A DNA stretch of 64,000 nt from an uncultured Chitinophaga sp. (GTDB lineage: Bacteria; Bacteroidota; Bacteroidia; Chitinophagales; Chitinophagaceae). The DNA lies in NCBI RefSeq assembly GCF_902168175.1, contig NZ_CABHOU010000072.1:186001-250000 (forward strand), read 5' to 3'. The notes beneath the pieces are model-generated. The model worked only from the letters and a program-made list of their open reading frames with translations. It made no database searches and was not told where the DNA came from. This document shows positions 36,531 to 44,622 of the stretch, piece by piece (position 1 is the first letter of the stretch; each line of letters begins with the position of its first letter). Position numbers and translations under genes: made by a program.

Positions 36531-36563
36531 TTTCGTTGCCCTTTAGTTGCCCTCTGGTTGCCC
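36531..36563. repeat. Tandem 11-bp repeat, three units
   Basis: TTTCGTTGCCC, TTTAGTTGCCC, TCTGGTTGCCC: GTTGCCC recurs at exact 11-bp steps, 50 bases after the membrane protein's stop codon. Role unknown. Confidence 0.85.
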
Positions 36564-36704
36564 TTATATTACCGGGGGCAGATTAGGGGCCCAAGCCGTC
36601 GTTTCCCTGTTCAGCCGCCGTTGCGTCGCACTCTTCACCAGTTAATCCCTGCTAAACATTACTAATATATTTCATGCTCAACTCCGCCTCCTCGTATAGC
36701 GGTC

Positions 36705-36797
36705 GTATATCGATCCTATACCAATCCTATATCCAAATCCCCGGAAACGCAGGCTGGTGGTGACGCCTATTATAGGATCGGTATAGGATCGATATAC
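36705..36797. repeat. 27-bp near-perfect inverted repeat made of 11-bp units
   Basis: Left arm 36705-36731 and right arm 36771-36797 are reverse complements with one mismatch, separated by 39 bases. Inside each arm an 11-bp unit recurs (ATCCTATACCA/ATCCTATATCC on the left, TATAGGATCGG/TATAGGATCGA on the right). There is no T run after the right arm and no target-site duplication was recognised, so neither terminator nor transposon end is supported. Confidence 0.85.
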
Positions 36798-36920
36798 CAT
36801 TGCTAATGCTTCTTCCTTACTATGCTACAATCCGTTAATGCTCAATATACTTCATATGCGAGTTTTGCTTATTTGGCGAAAGCTCAAACTGGTAAAGGGT
36901 TACAGCCTGAGCATAGGGGT

Positions 36921-36974
36921 TTCGTCCCAAGGTTTGCTAAGCTTCGTCCCAACTCCTTGTATGCTTCGTCCCAA
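36921..36974 (+). promoter_or_regulatory. Three TTCGTCCCAA iterons at 22-bp spacing, candidate LytTR-binding array
   Basis: TTCGTCCCAA occurs at 36921, 36943 and 36965, each 22 bp apart (10-bp repeat, 12-bp gap). LytTR-type regulators are known to bind direct repeats of about 9-10 bp with gaps of about 12 bp, and a LytTR regulator gene lies downstream. The last copy ends 28 bases before a TAnnTTTG element, the place expected for an activator. Confidence 0.65.
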
Positions 36975-37002
36975 AGTCGGGTAAATGGGGTATTGCCGGA
37001 TG

Positions 37003-37010
37003 TACCTTTG
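37003..37010 (+). promoter_or_regulatory. -7 promoter element downstream of the iterons
   Basis: TACCTTTG, an exact TAnnTTTG match, without a recognisable -33 box. A weak -33 is usual for activator-dependent promoters. A start near 37016 would give a leader of about 260 nt before the kinase ATG. Confidence 0.5.
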
Positions 37011-37153
37011 TTCTCTAAACGATCAAAAGGGTTGTTTACGGCCTCCCGCAACCGTCGAAAGGACGCTTGAAAAGGTGAATAAACAGGATGTTATCCTGAA
37101 GTTCTTTGACATATTGGTTAAAAAAATGTACCGGTGCTGTTTATCATATACAT

Positions 37154-37189
37154 GGTAAGGGGGACTTACCGTCCCTCTTACCTTATTTT
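37154..37189 (+). terminator. Terminator-like hairpin in the leader of the LytS/LytTR operon
   Basis: A 12-bp stem GGTAAGGGGGAC/GTCCCTCTTACC with one mismatch and loop TTACC is followed by TTATTTT. It lies about 140 bases after the putative start and about 90 bases before the kinase ATG, so it would act as an attenuator or as the end of a small RNA. Confidence 0.6.
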
Positions 37190-37277
37190 AAAAAGATGCC
37201 GGGGTGTTCGTCGCAGAAAATAGCGCTCACGCAGCTTTATACTTATCTACCTAAAGCTGAATTACTATTTTTGAAAG

Positions 37278-38315
37278 ATGAAACAAGCCTGGTATAACAG
37301 ACGATGGGCGAATATATTACTGCACTGCCTGGCATGGGTGGTTTTGTTCTCGTTGCCGTATTTCCTTAAACCTTCCATGGATAAGCATCCTGAAAGGGAG
37401 CCTAACCGCATGTGGTGGGAGTTGCATTATATACTTAATAATATACTCATTATCAGTATTTTCTACTTTCATGCTTATGTGTTGGTGCCGAAGGTGATTG
37501 ACCGTAGGAAATACTCGTTTTACGGCCTCATAATCGCCACTATTTTTACAGTGATGGTGGTTTTCCGATGGGTATCTATCAGCCTGCTGATTGACCCCGG
37601 AGAGTTCGAGCTGAAGCCTTCCATCCTGTTCACCATCTTTACCCTGTTATTTATACTGGCGTCCAGTACGGCATATATCATGATCAAGGAAAAAATGCGT
37701 GCCGACAGGATTAAAAGCCAGCAGGAGAATGAAACCCTGAAAACGGAGCTTTCGTTCCTGCGGTCGCAGGCCAGTCCGCACTTCATGTTTAACGTACTCA
37801 ACAACATGGTAGCGCTCGCCAGGAAGAAGTCTGACCAGTTGGAGCCATCGCTCATCAAACTATCATCCCTGCTGCGTTATATGTTGTACGAAACCGATGA
37901 GGACAAAGTGCCGCTGGAAAGGGAAGCCGAGTACCTGCAGAGCTATATTGACCTGCAAATGCAGCGTTTCGGTAAAAACGTGCAGATAGATGTATCGCTG
38001 GCGATAGAAGACGGCAGTTACGAAATAGAGCCCATGCTGCTGATCCCCTTCGTGGAAAATGCCTTCAAGCACGGCACCGGCCTTATCCCTGACGCACACA
38101 TCACCATAAAACTGGACCTGCACGATAATGTATTGCTGTTTACGGTGAGCAATAAGTACGATCCTGCTTCCATTGAGGTGAAAGATAAAACTTCCGGAAT
38201 AGGGCTTGTTAACGTAAAACGCAGGCTGAACCTGCTGTACGCCAAAGATCACTCGCTTACGATCGACAAGGAGAATAGCCGTTTTGACGTATCTTTAAAA
38301 ATAAACCTTCACTAG
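37278..38315 (+). CDS. LytS/YehU-type sensor histidine kinase
   Basis: 345 residues with four membrane helices (about 12-30, 51-70, 81-104, 115-136) and a cytoplasmic His_kinase domain. The phosphoacceptor is His168 in LRSQASPHFMFNVLNNM; the ATPase domain shows VPLEREAEYLQSYIDLQMQR, LLIPFVENAFKHG and GIGLVNVKRRLNLLY. The ATG is the first after an in-frame stop (TGA at 37272-37274). A TATTTTTG string (37266-37273) almost touches the ATG and could be a second promoter giving a leaderless message. Its stop codon abuts the regulator's ATG. Confidence 0.95.
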   Translation: MKQAWYNRRWANILLHCLAWVVLFSLPYFLKPSMDKHPEREPNRMWWELHYILNNILIISIFYFHAYVLVPKVIDRRKYSFYGLIIATIFTVMVVFRWVSISLLIDPGEFELKPSILFTIFTLLFILASSTAYIMIKEKMRADRIKSQQENETLKTELSFLRSQASPHFMFNVLNNMVALARKKSDQLEPSLIKLSSLLRYMLYETDEDKVPLEREAEYLQSYIDLQMQRFGKNVQIDVSLAIEDGSYEIEPMLLIPFVENAFKHGTGLIPDAHITIKLDLHDNVLLFTVSNKYDPASIEVKDKTSGIGLVNVKRRLNLLYAKDHSLTIDKENSRFDVSLKINLH

Positions 38316-39014
38316 ATGTTACGTTGCATTGCCGTAGATGATGAACCGCTGGCCCTGGACCTGCTCGAAGATAATATCAGCAAAGTACCCTACCTTAAAC
38401 TGGTAGCGCGTTGCAGTAATGCTTTTGAGGCAATGGACGAGTTGAAAAAGGAGCAGGTAGACCTTGTGTTCCTCGATATACAAATGCCTGGTTTAACCGG
38501 CCTGCAATTCATCCAGAGCATGCCCGAAAAGCCTATGATCATCCTGATTACGGCTTATGAAAAATATGCGCTGGAAGGGTTTAACCTCGATGTAACCGAT
38601 TACCTCGTAAAACCCGTATCGCTGGAGCGTTTCGTGAAGGCCTGCAATAAGGCATACGAGCTGCATCTCTTAAAAAGAAAAGACAAACACACCGCCTCGC
38701 CCGACTTCTTTTTCGTGAACGCCGACTACAGCCTGCTAAAAGTAAACGTGGCCGATATCATATGGATCGAAGGTATGAGGGATTATATCAAGATACACCT
38801 TAAAAGCGCTACCCGCCCAATTGTAACACGTATGGGCATGAAGACCATCGAAGATCAGCTTGCACCGGATAAGTTTATCCGTATTCACAAATCGTACATC
38901 GTATCTATATCCAATATTACGGCGGTGCGTAAAAACAGTGTGTTCATTGATACGCTGGAGTTACCTGTAAGCGATGCTTACAAAGGTGCTATAGATGAGT
39001 TGACAGGAAAGTAA
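38316..39014 (+). CDS. LytTR-family response regulator
   Basis: 232 residues. The receiver domain (1-120) has DD at 8-9, phosphoacceptor Asp54 (LVFLDIQMPGLTG) and Lys in YLVKPVSLERF. The LytTR DNA-binding domain (about 130-230) shows VNVADIIWIEGMRDYIKIHL and IRIHKSYIVSISNITAVRKN. It directly follows the kinase gene (TAGATG). Likely targets are its own operon through the iterons at 36921-36974, and perhaps the outer membrane protein gene 175 bases downstream. Confidence 0.95.
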   Translation: MLRCIAVDDEPLALDLLEDNISKVPYLKLVARCSNAFEAMDELKKEQVDLVFLDIQMPGLTGLQFIQSMPEKPMIILITAYEKYALEGFNLDVTDYLVKPVSLERFVKACNKAYELHLLKRKDKHTASPDFFFVNADYSLLKVNVADIIWIEGMRDYIKIHLKSATRPIVTRMGMKTIEDQLAPDKFIRIHKSYIVSISNITAVRKNSVFIDTLELPVSDAYKGAIDELTGK

Positions 39015-39162
39015 TGGTCGCATCTGCATATTTGAACGGCTAAAGCCTCTTATTATAAGGGTTTTAGCCGTTTCCTATTAACGCCCCCTTAACACCTTTC
39101 CCTTTCGTCGCATCATTTTGCAAACCTGCCTCAATTACCCCGGCACAAGGTTTAACCCGGCG

Positions 39163-39170
39163 TAATTTTG
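39163..39170 (+). promoter_or_regulatory. -7 element before the outer membrane beta-barrel gene
   Basis: TAATTTTG, an exact TAnnTTTG match, 18 bases before the ATG at 39189; the -33 position is not conserved. Confidence 0.5.
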
Positions 39171-39188
39171 AATTCAGAAAACACACAA

Positions 39189-41789
39189 ATGAAAAAAATC
39201 TTAAGCCTTATTACGCTGCTGTACCTCCCCTTTGCCATGATGGCACAAATGCCCGGCGCTCCCGCAGGAGCAGCGGCTGGCAGGCAGGCAATGCCCAATA
39301 TGGGCCATGTTTACGGCAAACTGGTAGATAAAGACAATAAACCTGTTCCGTTTGCATCGGTAATGATCATGCAAAGCAAATTCGATACGGCTACCAAAAA
39401 GCAGAAGGATGTGCTGCTGAAAGGAATGATTACCGAAATGAACGGCGACTTCAGCTTTGAAGAACTGCCGTTGATGGGCATTAAAGTAAAAGTATCGGCT
39501 ACGGGTTACAAGGCGCTGGACCTGCCGGTAAGCTTTATGAGCAAACCAGCAGCCGGCGTGGCGCCCAAAGCAGGTAGCATGCCTTCGTTCGATAAAGACC
39601 TTGGCAACATTAAACTGGATGGAAGCGTTAGTCAGTTGAAAGGCGTAGAAGTTACCGCCAGCAAACCCATGATGACACTGGACATCGATAAAAAGGTGTT
39701 TAACGTGGAAAAGAACATTGTGAGCGCAGGCGGTACCGCTGTAGATGTGATGAAGAACGTGCCTTCGGTGAATGTAGATATCGATGGTAATGTATCGTTA
39801 CGTAACAGCAGCCCCCAGTTATATGTAGATGGCCGACCCACTACCCTTACGCTCGACCAGATACCTGCCGATGCGATCGAAAGCGTGGAAGTGATTACCA
39901 ATCCCTCTGCCAAATACGATGCTTCCGGCGGCGGTGCAGGTATACTGAACATCGTATTAAAGAAGAACAAGAAAACCGGCTATAATGGTAACCTGCGTGC
40001 CGGTATAGATAAACGTGGCGCAGTGAATGGTGGTGCAGATGTAAACTTCCGCCAGGATAAATTCAACCTCTCTGCCAGTATTAATGCTAACCAGAACAAA
40101 AGCCGTACAACCGGTATTGTTGATCGTGATAACCTGGGTACAGAACCGCTTACTTCCATCTTACAGAACAACAGCAACCGTAATAACGGTGCTTTCCTGT
40201 TCGGCCGCGTGGGACTGGATTACTTCCTTTCCAACCGCACCACCCTGTCTGTTTCAGGCGTAAAGGTGCATGGCGAGTTTAATCCCGACGATGTAAATAC
40301 GATCAACACCGACAGCCTGTTCAATACCGGTACATTATCGTCGCTGAGCCGCCGTACCACCAGTGGTACACGTGAGTTTAACGCGAACGGGCTTGTATTG
40401 GGCTTCAAGCAACTGTTCCCCAAAGAGGGTCAGGAACTAACGGCCGACTTCAACTACTTTGGTGGTAAGTTCGAGAACAATTCACTGTACAGTACTGACT
40501 ATTTCTCGGGTGCGGCGAAGACTGCCAATGAACTGCAGAAAATACAGGGAGACGGTATCAACAATAATATCACGGTGCAAACCGATTACGTGCACCCTAT
40601 CAAAACCGGTAAACTGGAAACCGGTTTACGTGCGCAGTTAAGGAAAACAGAGAACAATAACTACAACTATCTGTTCAACCAGGCTGACCAGGAGTACGTG
40701 CTTGTGCCAGGCGCCAGCAGCAACTACAAGAACAGCGATAACGTGTATGCCGCTTACCTGAGCTTCAGCAACAGCATTGGCAAATTTGGTTACAAGTTGG
40801 GCTTACGTGCAGAAAGTTCAGAATATAAAGGCGAGTTAACGCAAACCGGCGAAAAGTTCAGTAACAGCTACCCGGTAAGCCTCTTCCCTTCCCTGTTCCT
40901 GAGCCAGAAACTGAACAAAGACCAGGAACTGCAGTTGAGTTATACACGCCGTGTAAACCGTCCTAACTTCTTCCAGTTAATTCCCTTCGCAGACTCAACG
41001 GACAAGTTGAACATTACGCGTGGTAACCCGAACCTGGTACCGGAATTCACCCAGTCTTTAGAAGCCTCTTATTCCAAAACCTTCAACAGTCAACATAGCC
41101 TGCTTGCCTCTGTATACTACAAACATACCGACGATCTCATCACCAATTACCTGGAGAAAGTAACCGATGATGTTACCGGTGCAGAAGCACTGATCAACAC
41201 GTACACCAATGCGAATTCTTCTTATTCCGCCGGTTCAGAACTTACGCTGATCAACAAGTTTACTAAGTGGTGGGATATATCTACCAGCGTAAACGTGTAC
41301 AACTCTAAGATCAATACCGACAATGTAAGCGGCAGTTCACAGGATGCGATGTGGAGCATGTTCGCGAAGTTCAACAGTAACTTCAAACTGCCTTACAGCT
41401 TTGATGTGCAGTTATCGGCTACGTACCAGTCAAAAACCAACCTGCCTATCAACAATAACCAGCGTGGGTTTGGCGGTCCAGGTATGAGCCAGGCACAAAG
41501 CGCATCGCAGGGTTACATTAAACCATTTGGTGGTGTAGACCTGGCAGTTAAAAAGAGCTTCCTGAAAAACAATGCCTTATCTGCCACACTGGCCGTAAGC
41601 GATATTTTCAGAACGATGAAAACCATACAGTATTCCGAAAGCGAATACTTTACACAATACTACTCCCGCCTGCGCGACCCGCAAATGCTGCGTTTAACAC
41701 TGGCTTACCGCTTCGGCAAGGTAGATGCCTCGTTGTTTAAACGTAAGAGCCAGGGCACCGGCAACAGCGGAATGGAAGGCATGCAATAG
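39189..41789 (+). CDS. Outer membrane beta-barrel protein (TonB-receptor-like, OMP_b-brl_3 type)
   Basis: 866 residues. The start is ATG 39189, opening a signal peptide (MKKILSLITLLYLPFAMMAQ); an in-frame TTG upstream is rejected. A regulatory-like domain spans about 35-150 (HVYGKLVDKDNKPVPFASVM). The plug region (about 155-260) carries PQLYVDGRPTTLTLDQIPAD and ESVEVITNPSAKYDASGGGA, hallmark of the outer membrane beta-barrel family distinct from SusC. The remainder is barrel, ending in a Gly/Met-rich tail. Substrate unknown. It follows the LytTR pair on the same strand. Confidence 0.92.
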   Translation: MKKILSLITLLYLPFAMMAQMPGAPAGAAAGRQAMPNMGHVYGKLVDKDNKPVPFASVMIMQSKFDTATKKQKDVLLKGMITEMNGDFSFEELPLMGIKVKVSATGYKALDLPVSFMSKPAAGVAPKAGSMPSFDKDLGNIKLDGSVSQLKGVEVTASKPMMTLDIDKKVFNVEKNIVSAGGTAVDVMKNVPSVNVDIDGNVSLRNSSPQLYVDGRPTTLTLDQIPADAIESVEVITNPSAKYDASGGGAGILNIVLKKNKKTGYNGNLRAGIDKRGAVNGGADVNFRQDKFNLSASINANQNKSRTTGIVDRDNLGTEPLTSILQNNSNRNNGAFLFGRVGLDYFLSNRTTLSVSGVKVHGEFNPDDVNTINTDSLFNTGTLSSLSRRTTSGTREFNANGLVLGFKQLFPKEGQELTADFNYFGGKFENNSLYSTDYFSGAAKTANELQKIQGDGINNNITVQTDYVHPIKTGKLETGLRAQLRKTENNNYNYLFNQADQEYVLVPGASSNYKNSDNVYAAYLSFSNSIGKFGYKLGLRAESSEYKGELTQTGEKFSNSYPVSLFPSLFLSQKLNKDQELQLSYTRRVNRPNFFQLIPFADSTDKLNITRGNPNLVPEFTQSLEASYSKTFNSQHSLLASVYYKHTDDLITNYLEKVTDDVTGAEALINTYTNANSSYSAGSELTLINKFTKWWDISTSVNVYNSKINTDNVSGSSQDAMWSMFAKFNSNFKLPYSFDVQLSATYQSKTNLPINNNQRGFGGPGMSQAQSASQGYIKPFGGVDLAVKKSFLKNNALSATLAVSDIFRTMKTIQYSESEYFTQYYSRLRDPQMLRLTLAYRFGKVDASLFKRKSQGTGNSGMEGMQ

Positions 41790-41897
41790 TTAAACGGGAA
41801 CGATGCGAATGTTTTACCAGTTTATAGATTGATATCAAGCGCCGTCCCGGTTAGGCCGGGATGGCCTCTTTCAGCAATGCTACAGGATACGTACAAA

Positions 41898-41931
41898 CGA
41901 AGAAAGCCACTGTTGGAGGTGGCTTTCTTCG
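41898..41931. terminator. Terminator between the outer membrane protein and the small exported protein gene
   Basis: A perfect 13-bp stem CGAAGAAAGCCAC/GTGGCTTTCTTCG with an 8-base loop between convergent genes. A second GC-rich hairpin (about 41841-41864, GCCGTCCCGG/CCGGGATGGC) lies just upstream. Confidence 0.8.
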
Positions 41932-41949
41932 TTGTGTTAAAACAGTTGA

Positions 41950-42456
41950 CTATTCTGGATATTCAAAAGGGAAAGTGCTGGCATTCACCGTTTGAACAGT
42001 GCTATGCTCATACGAAGTAGACGATACGATCTGACCGGTAGCAGTTACCTTTTTTACCAGGGTTACGGTACCCAGGTAAGTAAGTGTGGCACTGATGGCT
42101 GGTACGGGCGTGGTGTACGACTGGCTGATGGGCGTGTACGTAAAGGTGTTAGTGTACCCGCCACTGGTGTTTGAATTCGAGAATGTGAAATGTGGCATGG
42201 TAACCGACGTGATGGTGTTACGCTGCGGGAAGTAATACGTGTAATAATCAAAAGTAGCACTTAACCCCAGCGGGAAGTAACCATAGGTAGTGGAACCCAC
42301 CATTACCATGTGCGTCCAGTTGTAAGTAAGGGCCAGTACGGACACGGGACTGGCAGTAAGGGTTGCTTCCTGTCGGGTTTCACGGGTCGGGCTATCACTT
42401 TTAAAGGAGCATAAGATAAAAGTGGCTGCAAGCAGCAGCAAAGGGCAACGTTTCAT
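41950..42456 (-). CDS. Small exported Thr/Ser/Tyr-rich protein of unknown function
   Basis: 168 residues. The start is ATG 42456, opening a signal peptide (MKRCPLLLLAATFILCSFKS); the Cys16 context (FILCS) could be a lipobox but is not a strong one. The mature protein is rich in Thr, Ser and Tyr with alternating hydrophobic strands, suggesting a beta-rich extracellular fold. No domain is recognised and no partner gene is evident. Confidence 0.7.
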   Translation of the reverse strand: MKRCPLLLLAATFILCSFKSDSPTRETRQEATLTASPVSVLALTYNWTHMVMVGSTTYGYFPLGLSATFDYYTYYFPQRNTITSVTMPHFTFSNSNTSGGYTNTFTYTPISQSYTTPVPAISATLTYLGTVTLVKKVTATGQIVSSTSYEHSTVQTVNASTFPFEYPE

Positions 42457-42571
42457 TGACTTAGATTTTCGGGTTATCTGTAAAAGAACTATCACTATAA
42501 ATCTTGCAATAATTTCGCAGTAAGTGTTAGCGGATTTTGCGGAAATGTAAACGATTATTGGCTGTTATAGA

Positions 42572-42605
42572 TAAAAAAAGCCGCGCCAGTTTAACGGCGC
42601 GGCTT
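42572..42605 (-). terminator. Terminator of the dienelactone hydrolase gene
   Basis: Perfect stem AAGCCGCGCC/GGCGCGGCTT followed on the minus strand by a seven-T run, 18 bases after the stop codon. Confidence 0.92.
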
Positions 42606-42622
42606 CACAATTAAGTTGCTGA

Positions 42623-43468
42623 CTAGAATATTTTTCCGAAGAACTCCCTCATGTCTTTCCAGGAAGCCGTATCGGCCGCGGCGTTATAAGCGATGGGTAT
42701 TTTAAACTTCTCGCCATTAGCTGTAGAACCAGGGTTTGTAAAGGCATGCAGCGCATCAGGGTAAGCGATGAACTTGTAATCGGCACCGATCGAATCCAGG
42801 CCCTTTTTGAAAGCGGCAATTTCTTCTTCAGATACGAATTTATCAGCAGCACCGTGGCATACGAGAATCTTAGCTTTCAGCAGGTCTTTGTTGGCGGGAG
42901 CGCCAGCCAGGTTGCCGTGGAAGCTTACCACCCCTTTAAGGTCGGCCCCCATTTTAGCGGCGTTTAATACCACCGCACCACCAAAGCAGTAGCCGATAGC
43001 AGCAATACTCGTGGTGTCTGTTTGTTCGAACGTTTTGATCTTAGCGAGGGCCGCGTCTATACGGCTTTTCATTAAAGCAGGAGCTTTGTAAAAAGCGCCA
43101 GCGGCTTTGCCGGCTTCTTCGGGCGTGTTAGCCTGCAGGGCGTTACCGTACATATCGACCGCAAAAGCGATATACCCCAGTTCTGCCAGCTGGCGGGCGC
43201 GGGCCTTCGGGTATTCGTTAATCCCCCACCATTCGGGTACTACGAGTACAGCAGGGCGCTTTCCGGTGCTGGCCTCATTATAGGCTACGTAACCGATCAG
43301 CGTGGTGGTATCGTCTTTGTAAGTCACTGTTTCTTCCTTCAGTTTCACTTCGGCAGGCGTGTTGGTGGCCGTAGAGTCGGCAGCATTCTTGGCAGGCTGA
43401 TTGTTACAGGCGGAGAAGCCGATAACGGAAGCTGCCATGGCTGCGAAAAGCAGGCGTTGTTTCTTCAT
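42623..43468 (-). CDS. Dienelactone hydrolase family lipoprotein
   Basis: 281-residue alpha/beta hydrolase exported as a lipoprotein (FSAC, Cys21). Family features: Cys161 nucleophile in IGYCFGGAV, Asp209 in VCHGAADKFV, His241 in DALHAFTNP, and VVPEWWGINEYPKARARQLA with the conserved Glu. Relatives hydrolyse cyclic esters in aromatic breakdown, but many are general esterases. The envelope location argues against the classical cytoplasmic pathway. It follows the MscS gene by 53 bases. Confidence 0.92.
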   Translation of the reverse strand: MKKQRLLFAAMAASVIGFSACNNQPAKNAADSTATNTPAEVKLKEETVTYKDDTTTLIGYVAYNEASTGKRPAVLVVPEWWGINEYPKARARQLAELGYIAFAVDMYGNALQANTPEEAGKAAGAFYKAPALMKSRIDAALAKIKTFEQTDTTSIAAIGYCFGGAVVLNAAKMGADLKGVVSFHGNLAGAPANKDLLKAKILVCHGAADKFVSEEEIAAFKKGLDSIGADYKFIAYPDALHAFTNPGSTANGEKFKIPIAYNAAADTASWKDMREFFGKIF

Positions 43469-43521
43469 AATAAGTGCTTTTTATCTGTTTAATACGTAAA
43501 ATTCGGTGTTAGGGTTGAGAA

Positions 43522-44418
43522 TTAGTCTTCTACTTCCTTTTTTGTGATGGATAAAATCTCGGTATTGATCGCACGTTTCATCCTCCGTTCCATCTCTTTA
43601 TCCAGCCTTGGTATCAGGAACTGCACTTTAAACCTGGCGAGGTCCTTCTTTATCTCCAGTGTTTTTAAAGAAAAGCTGTTAGCCGTAATGTTGCTGGTAA
43701 AAGGTTGCAGCGCCTCCTTCAGTCTTGCTTCCAGTTCGGCAGGCGTAGTAAAGTGGCGGAGGTCCAGTTCAAACTCGATATTCATCTTTTTAATATTCTG
43801 TTTGCTCTGGTTAACCACAATGGAGGTTAACATTACGGTGTTAGGCACGATGAGTAGTTCGTCATCATCGTTCTGCAGCACCACGTTCACCAGTGTAATG
43901 TCCAGTATCTTTCCCTGAAAATCGTTGATCCTGATCTGATCGCCCAGCGATAACTGGTCGGAGAACATGATGATAAGGCCATTGATGATGTTCTGTATAT
44001 AGTCCTTCGTAAGCAGCGCAATAGCCGCCGCCACGATGGTGATGCTGGTAATAAGGTTACGCAGGTCGTCGGCAAACACGGTCATCAGTCCGAGGATGCC
44101 GAATATGGCGTTCAATACCGAGGCAATACGCCTGATGCCCAGCAGGAAGTTATCGCGCTTTTCATTGACCACATCGTTTTTGCGGATGTACCAGGAGCGG
44201 ACGAAGATATGGACAAGCGATACAACGATATTGCCGCCAAGGAACAGGTAGATGCCTTTGATAACCTTTTCTAAGAAGAGTAGTCTGGCGGAAAAGAACT
44301 CCGGGTAAGTTTGATGGAAATAGAGGATGGCGCCAAGCAGCATCACTTTTCCTATAAATAAAAGCCGCGCTTTTCTTTCGCGGGAGGTGTTTTCACTGGA
44401 GGATGGGTCCTTTACCAT
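43522..44418 (-). CDS. MscS-family mechanosensitive ion channel
   Basis: 298 residues with three or more membrane helices (about 20-38, 45-70, 90-110, 118-140) and the MscS pore and beta domain (about 140-215; TKDYIQNIINGLIIMFSDQL, GDQIRINDFQGKILDITLVN, LLIVPNTVMLTSIVVN). It opens on membrane tension to release solutes during osmotic downshock. An N-terminal hydrophilic stretch (1-18) precedes the first helix. Confidence 0.93.
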   Translation of the reverse strand: MVKDPSSSENTSRERKARLLFIGKVMLLGAILYFHQTYPEFFSARLLFLEKVIKGIYLFLGGNIVVSLVHIFVRSWYIRKNDVVNEKRDNFLLGIRRIASVLNAIFGILGLMTVFADDLRNLITSITIVAAAIALLTKDYIQNIINGLIIMFSDQLSLGDQIRINDFQGKILDITLVNVVLQNDDDELLIVPNTVMLTSIVVNQSKQNIKKMNIEFELDLRHFTTPAELEARLKEALQPFTSNITANSFSLKTLEIKKDLARFKVQFLIPRLDKEMERRMKRAINTEILSITKKEVED

Positions 44419-44582
44419 AGTTTTCCGATAATGCTTTTATAGAGTATACTGCAAAAATAGCTAATCTCGAAACGAAGCCCGCAATTTTCATGCAGGAAAA
44501 AGCGGGAAGTTGCAGATCGATGCAGAATTTGCCTGCGCGAAGTGGCTCAACGTCTTCATATTGCCAGATTATCCCTCCTGGC

Positions 44583-44613
44583 TTTATGATTTGGGAAAGA
44601 TGGGATAATTTTG
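44583..44613 (+). promoter_or_regulatory. Promoter of the FUSC gene
   Basis: TTTA (44583-44586), 19-bp spacer, TAATTTTG (44606-44613). The ATG at 44623 begins only 9 bases after this element, so the transcript should have almost no leader. Confidence 0.7.
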
Positions 44614-44622
44614 TGGCGATAT

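Larger units (their letters stand above)
36480..37277. other. Repeat-rich non-coding region upstream of the LytS/LytTR pair
   Basis: About 800 bases with no convincing gene; a frame at 36822-37070 (82 codons) overlaps the repeats and has no recognisable domain. It contains an 11-bp triple repeat (36531-36563), a 27-bp inverted repeat (36705-36797), three 22-bp-spaced iterons (36921-36974), a -7 element (37003-37010), and a terminator-like hairpin (37154-37189). These are listed separately. Confidence 0.75.

Noticed and set aside
36705..36797. Insertion sequence or MITE
   Set aside because: There is an inverted repeat but no recognised transposase, no target-site duplication and no second copy in the window.
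36921..36974. CRISPR-like array
   Set aside because: Repeats are only 10-12 bp with 12-bp gaps and three copies, and there are no cas genes.
36822..37070. 82-codon plus frame in the repeat-rich region
   Set aside because: It runs across the 22-bp iterons and the -7 element; composition looks non-coding.
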